The notes under the pieces: model-generated
Databases searched by the model: none
Seen by the model: only the letters and a program-made list of their open reading frames with translations
Told to the model about the DNA's origin: nothing
Assembly: GCA_035499355.1 (NCBI GenBank)
Contig: DATJYZ010000183.1
Span: forward strand, 1 to 19,672
DNA from: JAEUPI01 sp035499355
GTDB lineage: Bacteria; Pseudomonadota; Gammaproteobacteria; Burkholderiales; Burkholderiaceae_C
Direction of reading: 5' to 3'
Length of the DNA stretch: 19,672 nucleotides
Shown: positions 13,965 to 19,672 of the stretch, piece by piece
How the letters are laid out: each line of letters begins with the position of its first letter
Numbering within the stretch: position 1 is the stretch's first letter
Position numbers and translations under genes: made by a program

Positions 13965-14726
13965 ATGGAAGGTCTTGAGCAAACCAGCAAGCTGCTCGAG
14001 CTGATTCGCGAGCGCGGCTTCAAGCCCGGCGACAAGCTGCCCTCCGAGCGGGACCTCGCAGCGTTGTTCGGCATGAGCCGCAGCGCGGTGCGCGAGGCAC
14101 TGATCCGGCTCGACACGCTGCGCATCGTCGAGAGCCGGCCCAAGTCGGGCGTCTACCTGCAGCCATACGGGGCCGAGCGCAGCATCGAAGCGATGGTACT
14201 GTTCGCCGAGACCAACACGCCGCTGTCAGCGGCCGAGGTCGCGCAATCGGTCGAGTTGCGCGGCGTGCTGGAAAGCGAAGCCATGCGCCTGGCCTGCCTG
14301 CGCCGCACGCAGGCCGATCTGGACGATCTGCAGCAGATCCTGCGTGACAGCGCGGCCACGATCGCACGGGGCGAGACGCTGGCTGAACTCGACCCCCAGT
14401 TCCACAAGGCCATCGTCGCAGCCACCAAGAACGATGTGCTGCTGCGCTTCATCAACGTGTTCTATCGCATGTCGCGCAAGCGGCGCGAGATCTATTTCCA
14501 GGAACCGCAGCAGAGCAAACGCTCGCACGCCCAGCATCTGCAGTTGTACGGCGCGATCGAGGCGCAGGATGCCGCGCTGGGCCAGCAGATCCTGCGCCGC
14601 CACCTGAAGGGCGTGGACGCATACTTCCGGATGTTCTTCTCTGAGGGGCCGCCGCCAGCCGCGAGGAGCCGGATGGTCTCCAAGCGCGCGCCACCGAAGG
14701 CCGCCGAGCGCAGCATCCGGCGTTGA
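13965..14726 (+). CDS. GntR-family transcriptional regulator, FadR subfamily with FCD domain
   Basis: A 253-residue regulator. The winged helix is about residues 8-66: KLPSERDLAALFGMSRSAVR then EALIRLDTLRIVESR. The FCD ligand-binding domain spans about 75-225, with the likely metal quartet D143, H147 (DPQFH), H191 and H213 at family spacing, so it probably senses a carboxylated metabolite. A basic tail follows (KRAPPKAAERSIRR). FadR-type proteins bind TGGTN-type palindromes, and the divergent control region at 5470-5527 has two perfect CTGGTC-N-GACCAG sites, so this is the probable local repressor. It is encoded inside the operon it would control, which implies autoregulation. It starts 4 bp after the dehydratase stop. 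Confidence 0.92.
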   Translation: MEGLEQTSKLLELIRERGFKPGDKLPSERDLAALFGMSRSAVREALIRLDTLRIVESRPKSGVYLQPYGAERSIEAMVLFAETNTPLSAAEVAQSVELRGVLESEAMRLACLRRTQADLDDLQQILRDSAATIARGETLAELDPQFHKAIVAATKNDVLLRFINVFYRMSRKRREIYFQEPQQSKRSHAQHLQLYGAIEAQDAALGQQILRRHLKGVDAYFRMFFSEGPPPAARSRMVSKRAPPKAAERSIRR

Positions 14727-14740
14727 CGCGTCGAGCCTGC

Positions 14741-15742
14741 ATGCCGCGCATCCTGCTCACCCAGGCGATCCATCCGCAGGCACAGGCGCGCTTGACGGAG
14801 CAGGGCGATGTCATCGTCGCGCCGGACACCGCCCCCGACACGCTGCGCGCCTGCGCCGTCGGCTGCCAGGTGGTCATGGTGCGGGCGCAGTTGCCCGACG
14901 ACATCTTCGATGCGGCCGCGAGCCTGATCGGTGCGGTGCGCCACGGTGCAGGCGTCGACATGATCCCGCTTGCCGCAGCCACGGCGCATGGCGTGCTCGT
15001 GGCCAACGTGCCGGGCGTCAATGCGAACGCGGTGGCCGAGCACGTGCTGCGCAGCATGTTGCAGTTGGCGCGCCGGACCGCGCCGATGACGCTGCGTCTG
15101 TGCGAACGCAGTGCCGGCTGGGCCAGCGCGCGCGCCCTCGCCGACACGGGATTCGAGTTGGCCGGGCGCACGCTCGGGCTGGTCGGCTTCGGCCATGTCG
15201 GCCGGGCAATCGCGCGCTTGTGCGGCACGAGCCTGTCGATGACGGTGCTCGCGCACACGCGGTCCCCGTTGGCGCCCGACGAGATCATCGCGCGGCGCGT
15301 GCCTTTGCCCGAGTTGCTCGCCCAAAGCGATTTCGTGGTGCTGGCGTGCCCTTTGACCGATGCGACGCGGGGCCTGATCGGAGCACCGGAACTGGCGCTG
15401 ATGAAGCGCGGCGCGTGTCTCGTCAACGTGGCGCGCGGCCCGGTCGTCCAGGAGCGCCCGCTGATCGAGGCCCTGCAGTCGGGCCGGCTCGCCGGTGCCG
15501 CGCTCGACGTATTCGACGCGATCCCGTTGCGTGACGATCACCCCTACTGGGAAATGGAGCAGGTGCTGATCACCCCCCACGTCGCCGGCATCACGGAGGA
15601 CAGCATGCTGCGCATGGGGCATGCTGCCGTGCTGGCGGTGGCGCATCTGTTGCGCGGCGAGATGCCGCCGAACTGCGTCAACCCACAGGCGTTGCCGGGC
15701 TTCCACAAGCGGCTCGAATCGCGCCTCGACACATCACCGTGA
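14741..15742 (+). CDS. D-2-hydroxyacid dehydrogenase-like protein lacking the catalytic glutamate
   Basis: A 333-residue protein of the D-isomer-specific 2-hydroxyacid dehydrogenase family (SerA-like), normally NAD(P)-dependent interconversion of 2-keto and D-2-hydroxy acids. The NAD fold shows GLVGFGHVG (146-154). Catalytic R232 (NVARGP) and H280 (TPHVAG) are in place. The glutamate expected 29 residues after the arginine (in DVFxxEP) is isoleucine here: DVFDAIP, I261. In E. coli SerA the equivalent is E269 between R240 and H292. So it is either an altered enzyme or uses another base. ATG at 14741 is chosen; a TTG at 14723 would overlap the regulator's stop. It follows the regulator by 14 bp. 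It may reduce or oxidise the keto acid made downstream of the dehydratase. Confidence 0.88.
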   Translation: MPRILLTQAIHPQAQARLTEQGDVIVAPDTAPDTLRACAVGCQVVMVRAQLPDDIFDAAASLIGAVRHGAGVDMIPLAAATAHGVLVANVPGVNANAVAEHVLRSMLQLARRTAPMTLRLCERSAGWASARALADTGFELAGRTLGLVGFGHVGRAIARLCGTSLSMTVLAHTRSPLAPDEIIARRVPLPELLAQSDFVVLACPLTDATRGLIGAPELALMKRGACLVNVARGPVVQERPLIEALQSGRLAGAALDVFDAIPLRDDHPYWEMEQVLITPHVAGITEDSMLRMGHAAVLAVAHLLRGEMPPNCVNPQALPGFHKRLESRLDTSP

Positions 15743-15752
15743 AGGACCACCC

Positions 15753-16511
15753 ATGAAACAGACCATCTCCCCGACCCCCACGCAGCAGGCGGCGCTCGCG
15801 CGCATGCAGCAGTTCATGTCCGCTTCGCCGGTGCCGTCGATCTCGACCGAGCTGCTGGCCATGGCCGATGGCGAATTGAATCGCGAGCTCAACCACTTCC
15901 TGTTCGATGCGCCCTCCGACCCCCACCTGCTCAAGGGCAAGCGCATCGCCATCTGCTGCACCAATGGCGTGGAGGAAGTCGAGATCCTCGGCTCGATGCG
16001 CTGGTTGCGCGAGCACGGCGCCACGGTGCACATCGTTGCGCCCAGGATCGGCCCGTTTCCCGAGAGCATGGGCCTGCGCTTCCCACCCCTCGCCGAGACC
16101 CACGTGCTGGCCATCCGCCTGATGGAGAACGCCGGCTGGCTCAAGATCGACACCTATCTCGAGGATGCCAAGGTCGCAGACTACGACGCCGTGATCCTGC
16201 CCGGTGGCTGCTGGAATCCCGACTTCCTGCGCGCCGACAAGCACGCACAGGATTTCACGCGCGACATGCACGCGGCGGGCAAGCCGACCTGCGGCATCTG
16301 CCACGGGCCCTGGGTGATGGTGAGTGCCCGGATGCTGCGCGGCAAGCGGGCAACGGCGGTCTGGAACATCCAGATCGACCTCGAGAACGCCGGTGCCATC
16401 GTCCTCGACGAACCGTGCGTGGTCGACGGCAACCTGATCACGGCGCGTTTTCCCTACGACCTGCCCCGCATGATCGGGGCGCTGGTGAAGCAACTGGTGA
16501 ACGTGGCCTGA
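15753..16511 (+). CDS. DJ-1/PfpI family protein
   Basis: A 252-residue protein of the DJ-1/PfpI class I glutamine-amidotransferase-like fold. The core begins near GKRIAICCTNGVEEVEILG (about 62-80), with E74/E75 the family's conserved glutamate. The nucleophile elbow is CGICHGPWV (180-188), with C183 the reactive cysteine and H184 beside it. An N-terminal extension of about 60 residues precedes the fold, unlike short PfpI proteins (about 170-190 residues). Family roles include protease, chaperone, glyoxalase III-type hydratase and isocyanide hydratase. As the last gene, 10 bp after the dehydrogenase, it may handle a reactive carbonyl or hydrate an intermediate. The start follows a modest GAAGGACC ribosome site. 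Cytosolic. Confidence 0.88.
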   Translation: MKQTISPTPTQQAALARMQQFMSASPVPSISTELLAMADGELNRELNHFLFDAPSDPHLLKGKRIAICCTNGVEEVEILGSMRWLREHGATVHIVAPRIGPFPESMGLRFPPLAETHVLAIRLMENAGWLKIDTYLEDAKVADYDAVILPGGCWNPDFLRADKHAQDFTRDMHAAGKPTCGICHGPWVMVSARMLRGKRATAVWNIQIDLENAGAIVLDEPCVVDGNLITARFPYDLPRMIGALVKQLVNVA

Positions 16512-16514
16512 GTC

Positions 16515-16527
16515 GGGCGCGGCGCCC
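16515..16527 (+). terminator. Short hairpin after the operon, possible terminator
   Basis: GGGCG-CGG-CGCCC, a 5-bp GC stem with a 3-nt loop, starts 4 nt after the DJ-1 stop and is followed by CTTG rather than a T run. Its position at the end of a 10.9-kb operon is the main support; strength is modest. Confidence 0.3.
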
Positions 16528-16581
16528 CTTGAACTCGGCGCGGCCAGACCGCAACTAAGGCCAGTATCTCTGGAGTTGGCC

Positions 16582-16899
16582 ATGAGTTCGGATTCGACGA
16601 TTCGCAGCCGCCTTGAAAACGTGTTCGCGCTCGCACACCTGCTGCATCGCGTGGAGTCCGGCCATGCGCGCGCCAACGCCGACGGCTACCGGCACCTGGT
16701 GACGCAGCTGCAGGCGGCGCTGTCCGAAGAGATGCCGTCGGACGCGCTGAAGGCGATCCTCGACGCCTACCCGGCCGCCAGCGACGTCTACGAGAACATG
16801 CATTACGCCCAAGCGGGCCTGTCGCGCGCGCCGCTGGAACGCTCGGTGGCCTCCGAGCTGCTGGCCCACGAAACGCTCGCGCGCATCGCCGCACGCTGA
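16582..16899 (+). CDS. Small hypothetical protein, alpha-helical
   Basis: A 105-residue soluble protein with no recognised domain. Composition suggests helices throughout: LENVFALAHLLHRVESGHARANA at about 10-32, a second stretch DGYRHLVTQLQAALSEEM, and a C-terminal part with DVYENMHYAQAGLSRAPLE. It has no signal peptide, membrane segment or cysteine. ATG at 16582 is chosen because GGAG at 16572-16575 lies 6 nt before it; a TTG 6 bp upstream is less likely. It stands alone between the catabolic operon and the GNAT gene, with 70 bp before and about 200 bp after. Codon use matches its neighbours, supporting a real gene. No function is offered. Confidence 0.65.
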   Translation: MSSDSTIRSRLENVFALAHLLHRVESGHARANADGYRHLVTQLQAALSEEMPSDALKAILDAYPAASDVYENMHYAQAGLSRAPLERSVASELLAHETLARIAAR

Positions 16900-16906
16900 A
16901 CCCGCA

Positions 16907-16922
16907 CGCCGGTTCGCCGGCG
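16907..16922 (+). terminator. UUCG-loop hairpin after the small hypothetical gene
   Basis: CGCCGG-TTCG-CCGGCG is a 6-bp GC stem closed by a TTCG tetraloop, 8 nt after the stop of the hypothetical gene. The UUCG loop makes it unusually stable. No immediate T run, although CTTTCCCCT follows about 15 nt later. A 3'-end or terminator role is plausible. Confidence 0.45.
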
Positions 16923-16991
16923 CAGGCGGTTCGCCCTTTCCCCTCCGCTCGCATTCCTGCCGCGCATGCCAAGCGTGCGCAAACATCGCTT

Positions 16992-17009
16992 GAGCGGGCG
17001 ACCCCGCTC
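16992..17009. other. 7-bp inverted repeat upstream of the GNAT gene
   Basis: GAGCGGG-CGAC-CCCGCTC is a perfect 7+7 inverted repeat about 90 bp before the GNAT start codon. It could be a leader hairpin or a regulator site. Little else is visible in the 199-bp gap 16900-17098, apart from the UUCG hairpin and the GNAT ribosome site. Confidence 0.35.
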
Positions 17010-17098
17010 CCTCAGCATCTGCTCCCATGCACCAACGCTGCGGGCGGCCCGGAGAGCGGCCTCCGGCATGCGAATGCGGCATGCAAAGGAGAGCGGAC

Positions 17099-17734
17099 AT
17101 GGACTTCGTCTTGCACGCGATCGACACCACGGCCCCGGCGCTGCCCCGGGCGTCGGAATCACCGTTGCCGGTGCACGCCGTGCGCGGCCAGGCTGCGTAC
17201 CCGGCGCACCTGGTCGACGCGGTGCGCCTGCGCGACGGCACGGCGCTGGCGATCCGACCGATCCGCGGCGACGACTTCGAGCTCGAGCTGGCGTTCGTGC
17301 GCGGGCTGTCACCACGCACGGCGTATCAGCGGCTGCTGTCGCCGCGCAAGCTGCGGGCGCGCGAGCTGAAGCGCCTGGTGCGCATCGACTACGCGCGCGA
17401 GCTAGCGTTGATCGCCACTGCGCTGGTCGACGGCACCGTGCGCCAGGTCGGCGTGGCGCGCTACGCACCGGAGCCCGATGGCAGCAGCTGCGACTTTGCC
17501 ATCGCCGTCGCCGACGAGTGGCAGGGGCGCGGCCTCGGCGAGGTGCTGCTGCGCGCGCTGGTTCACGCCGCGTCGCTGGCGGGCGTGCCCGTGCTGACCG
17601 GCCTGACCCTGGCGACCAACCACGCGATGCGCGAGCTGGCGCGCAAGGTTGGGTTCAGCGTGCATCGCGATGCCTTCGACGCCACGGTCATGCAGCTGCG
17701 CCTGCCGCTCGCAGCGTCGCGCGCGGCTGCGTGA
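17099..17734 (+). CDS. GNAT family N-acetyltransferase
   Basis: A 211-residue acetyltransferase of the GNAT fold. Domain start is near VRLRDGTALAIRPIRGDDFE (about 42-61), then LSPRTAYQRLLSP, a pattern also found in the acetyltransferase domain of Pat-type protein acetylases. The acetyl-CoA pyrophosphate loop is EWQGRGLGEVLL (140-151), with Q/R-x-x-G-x-G satisfied by Q142-G147. The last part has TNHAMRELARKVGF, the usual motif B region. The ATG at 17099 is chosen because AAAGGAGAG lies 7 nt upstream; an upstream ATG at 17027 adds residues without homology. Roughly the first 40 residues are non-conserved in appearance. Substrate (protein lysine or small molecule) unknown; cytosolic. It is not obviously part of the sugar operon. 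Confidence 0.85.
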   Translation: MDFVLHAIDTTAPALPRASESPLPVHAVRGQAAYPAHLVDAVRLRDGTALAIRPIRGDDFELELAFVRGLSPRTAYQRLLSPRKLRARELKRLVRIDYARELALIATALVDGTVRQVGVARYAPEPDGSSCDFAIAVADEWQGRGLGEVLLRALVHAASLAGVPVLTGLTLATNHAMRELARKVGFSVHRDAFDATVMQLRLPLAASRAAA

Positions 17735-17735
17735 C

Positions 17736-17761
17736 CTGCCTGCTACACACCGATCAGGCAG
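17736..17761 (+). terminator. Inverted repeat after the GNAT gene, weak terminator candidate
   Basis: CTGCCTG (17736-17742) pairs with CAGGCAG (17755-17761) around a 12-nt loop, directly after the GNAT stop. The loop is long and no T run follows. The remaining gap to 17912 shows no other clear signal. Confidence 0.3.
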
Positions 17762-17912
17762 ACACATTCGAGCAACGTCGCCGCGCGAGGCTGCGTCGCT
17801 CGCCGTCGTCCCGACGCGAGTGAAGGAGCCGTGCCGCAGGGCGCGGTGCGGACCCGTGACGCCCAACGACAGACTCGTGCCTGCGCGATCGGCCATCCCT
17901 GGCGTGAAGGCC

Positions 17913-18626
17913 ATGTCGCGGACCGACGCGCCGAGGGCGCGACCGTTTCACTGGATGTACTGGCTCGCCGCGGTGCCGTTCTTCACCGACATCGCGGAGA
18001 CGGGCCGCATGCCCCACTCCGCGCGCGAGTGGATCACCGAGGTCGTTGCCGGTGCGTTGATCGCCGCCCTCACGCGCGGTGTGCTGCGGCAGCAGCGCCG
18101 CCTCGCCGAGCTGGCGCGGTCGGACGCCCTGACCGGCCTGCGCAATCGGCTCGCGTTCGACGAGGCGATCCGCGAGGAGTGCGCGCGGGCGCATCGCTTC
18201 GGGTCGGCGCTGACGCTGGTCTACATCGACCTCGACAACTTCAAGGACGTCAACGACGCCCGCGGCCACGATTGCGGCGATCGCGTGCTGCGCCAGCTGG
18301 CCGATGCCATCGTGCTGTCCGTTCGTCGCCACGTGGACCGCGGGTTCCGCATCGGCGGCGACGAGTTCGCGCTGCTGTTGCCGGGCGTGCGGCACCCGCA
18401 GGCGGCCGTGGTGCTGGCCCGCATCCGCCATCAGGTCGAGCCGATGGACGCGTTGTGGCGCGAGGGGCCGCTGGGCGTCAGCGCCGGCGACGTGCAGCTC
18501 GAGCCCGGCGAGCAGCCCGAGCAACTGGTGGCGCGCGCCGATGCCGCGATGTTCGCCTCCAAGCGGGTGAGCAAGACCACGCGCGGTCGGGCCTTGCCGG
18601 CTGCGCAGCAGGCGCTGCAGCGCTGA
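17913..18626 (+). CDS. Membrane-anchored diguanylate cyclase (GGDEF)
   Basis: A 237-residue protein that makes cyclic di-GMP from two GTP. Two hydrophobic stretches near the N-terminus (about 13-26 and 40-56) suggest a membrane hairpin with the enzyme in the cytosol. The GGDEF domain starts at about 68 (RSDALTGLRNRLAFD), continues with YIDLDNFKDVNDARGHDCGD, and has the intact GGDEF active site at 148-152. RHVD at 139-142 sits at the correct distance for the inhibitory I-site (RxxD), so product feedback is expected. No separate sensor domain is present. ATG at 17913 is the best Met start; in-frame GTGs at 17856 and 17904 are alternatives, and the ribosome site is poor in each case. The stop is 6 bp from the convergent rtcB stop. 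Confidence 0.88.
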   Translation: MSRTDAPRARPFHWMYWLAAVPFFTDIAETGRMPHSAREWITEVVAGALIAALTRGVLRQQRRLAELARSDALTGLRNRLAFDEAIREECARAHRFGSALTLVYIDLDNFKDVNDARGHDCGDRVLRQLADAIVLSVRRHVDRGFRIGGDEFALLLPGVRHPQAAVVLARIRHQVEPMDALWREGPLGVSAGDVQLEPGEQPEQLVARADAAMFASKRVSKTTRGRALPAAQQALQR

Positions 18627-18632
18627 CCGCGC

Positions 18633-19672
18633 TCAGCCCTTGACGCACACCACCTGCTTGAGCGTGTGCACCACCTCGACCAGGTCGGTCTGCGCCGCCA
18701 TCACCGCATCGATGTCCTTGTAGGCGGCCGGCGTCTCGTCGAGCACGTCCTTGTCCTTGCGACACTCGACGCCGGCGGTGGCCGCGCGGTGGTCGGCCAG
18801 CGTGAAGCGGCGCTTCGCCTCGCCGCGGCTCATCGCGCGACCGGCGCCGTGCGAGCAGCTGTCGAAGCTGTCGGCGTTGCCTTTGCCGCGCACGATGTAG
18901 CTGCGCGCGCCCATGCTGCCCGGGACGATGCCGAGCTCGCCCGCACGTGCGCTCACCGCGCCCTTGCGGGTCACGTAGAGCTCCTCGCCGAAGTGGCGCT
19001 CGCGCTGCACGTAGTTGTGGTGGCAGTTCACGGCCTCGACGTGGCTGCGAAACGGCTTGTCGATCGCGCGGCTGGCGGCATCGATCACCCGCCTCATCAT
19101 CACCTCGCGGTTCAGCGCCGCGAAGCGCTGCGCCCAGCCGACCGCGCGCACGTAGTCGGCGAAGTGGCGCGAGCCTTCCTCGAAGTACGCGAGGTCGCGG
19201 TCCGGCAGGTTGGCCTGCTGGCGCAGCGCGTCCTGCTTGGCCAGCTCGATGAACATGGTGCCGATCGCGTTGCCGACGCCGCGCGAGCCCGAGTGCAGCA
19301 TGAACCAGACGGCGCCGTCTTCGTCGAGGCACACCTCGATGAAATGGTTGCCGCTGCCCAGCGTGCCGAGGTGCACGCGCTGGTGGGTCCTGGCGAGCCA
19401 GGGGTGGTCGCGCACCAGCGCCGCGAACTCGGGCTCCAGCTGGGCCCACGCGCGGTCCACCGGCGCCGGCACCTTGTCGGCGCTCCAGGCGCCCGGGTCG
19501 CGGCCCTTGGGCGCGCGCCCGTGCGGCACCGCGCGCTCGATGGCCGAACGCAGCGGGCCCAGGTTGACCGGCAGGTCGGACGCCGCGAGCGTGGTCTTCG
19601 CGGCCATCATGCCGCAGCCGATGTCGACGCCCACCGCCGCCGGGATGATGGCCCGCAGCGTCGGGATCACCG
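18633..19672 (-). CDS. rtcB: RtcB RNA-splicing ligase, 5' end outside the window
   Basis: RtcB joins RNA ends with 2',3'-cyclic phosphate or 3'-phosphate to 5'-OH using GTP and manganese, in RNA repair and tRNA healing. About 345 C-terminal residues are present; the N-terminal part (roughly 60 residues by comparison with the E. coli protein of about 408) lies beyond the right edge. The visible part starts with IPTLRAIIPAAVGVDIGCGM, where D and C of DIGCGM are metal ligands. Later come GSGNHFIEV, WFMLHSGSRGVGN and NCHHNYV with metal histidines, and SHGAGR, whose histidine is guanylylated. The protein ends VVCVKG as usual for the family. The leftmost codon sometimes read as a start is a GTG inside the gene. 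No rtcA or archease gene is visible. Confidence 0.95.
   Translation of the reverse strand, partial: VIPTLRAIIPAAVGVDIGCGMMAAKTTLAASDLPVNLGPLRSAIERAVPHGRAPKGRDPGAWSADKVPAPVDRAWAQLEPEFAALVRDHPWLARTHQRVHLGTLGSGNHFIEVCLDEDGAVWFMLHSGSRGVGNAIGTMFIELAKQDALRQQANLPDRDLAYFEEGSRHFADYVRAVGWAQRFAALNREVMMRRVIDAASRAIDKPFRSHVEAVNCHHNYVQRERHFGEELYVTRKGAVSARAGELGIVPGSMGARSYIVRGKGNADSFDSCSHGAGRAMSRGEAKRRFTLADHRAATAGVECRKDKDVLDETPAAYKDIDAVMAAQTDLVEVVHTLKQVVCVKG

Noticed and set aside
12551..14143. 530-codon minus-strand open frame opposite the VOC, dehydratase and regulator genes
   Set aside because: Shadow of well-supported genes on the other strand; no recognisable motif.
1..19672. CRISPR arrays, tRNA or rRNA genes, insertion sequences, toxin-antitoxin or defence genes
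   Set aside because: Read-through on both strands showed no regularly spaced repeats, cloverleaf-like segments, transposases or typical defence domains.

Overview
The window is high-GC bacterial DNA with compact, often translationally coupled genes. It looks like a betaproteobacterium of the Burkholderiales, judged from protein style and codon use; this was not tested by a search. It begins inside the end of glmS and runs off inside rtcB. Between these two housekeeping genes lies a large accessory catabolic and transport locus.

Layout. (1) 1-106: the last 35 codons of glmS, then a GC-rich hairpin. A second, differently coded copy of the extreme GlmS C-terminus sits at 223-264 with no gene body. 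(2) 405-1862: an MmgE/PrpD-family protein carrying a twin-arginine signal. (3) 5378 down to 1882, minus strand: a TIM-barrel sugar isomerase/epimerase-type protein, a Gfo/Idh/MocA oxidoreductase and a Tm-1-like (UPF0261) protein. (4) 5379-5594: a divergent control region with back-to-back sigma70-like promoters and two perfect 13-bp palindromes, CTGGTC-N-GACCAG. (5) 5595-16511, plus strand: twelve genes in one run. They are a CUT1-type sugar ABC transporter (binding protein, two permeases, a small two-helix membrane protein, two different ATPases), a ketose 3-epimerase-like protein, a VOC protein, a mandelate-racemase-type acid-sugar dehydratase, a FadR-type GntR regulator, a D-2-hydroxyacid dehydrogenase-like protein and a DJ-1/PfpI protein. 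(6) 16582-18626: a small unknown protein, a GNAT acetyltransferase and a membrane-anchored diguanylate cyclase. (7) 18633-19672, minus strand: RtcB, 5'-truncated by the window edge.

The two divergent arms (3 and 5) read as one regulated catabolic unit. A carbohydrate is imported by the ABC system, oxidised by the Gfo/Idh enzyme, rearranged or cleaved by the two metal-dependent TIM barrels, and dehydrated by the enolase-superfamily enzyme. The GntR protein encoded inside the operon is the obvious candidate to bind the two palindromes, which match the known FadR-type operator pattern. The substrate cannot be read from the sequence. The pairing of a Gfo/Idh dehydrogenase with two sugar-isomerase-like barrels resembles 3-keto-sugar pathways, while the dehydratase and hydroxyacid dehydrogenase point to an acid sugar, so the route may be undescribed.
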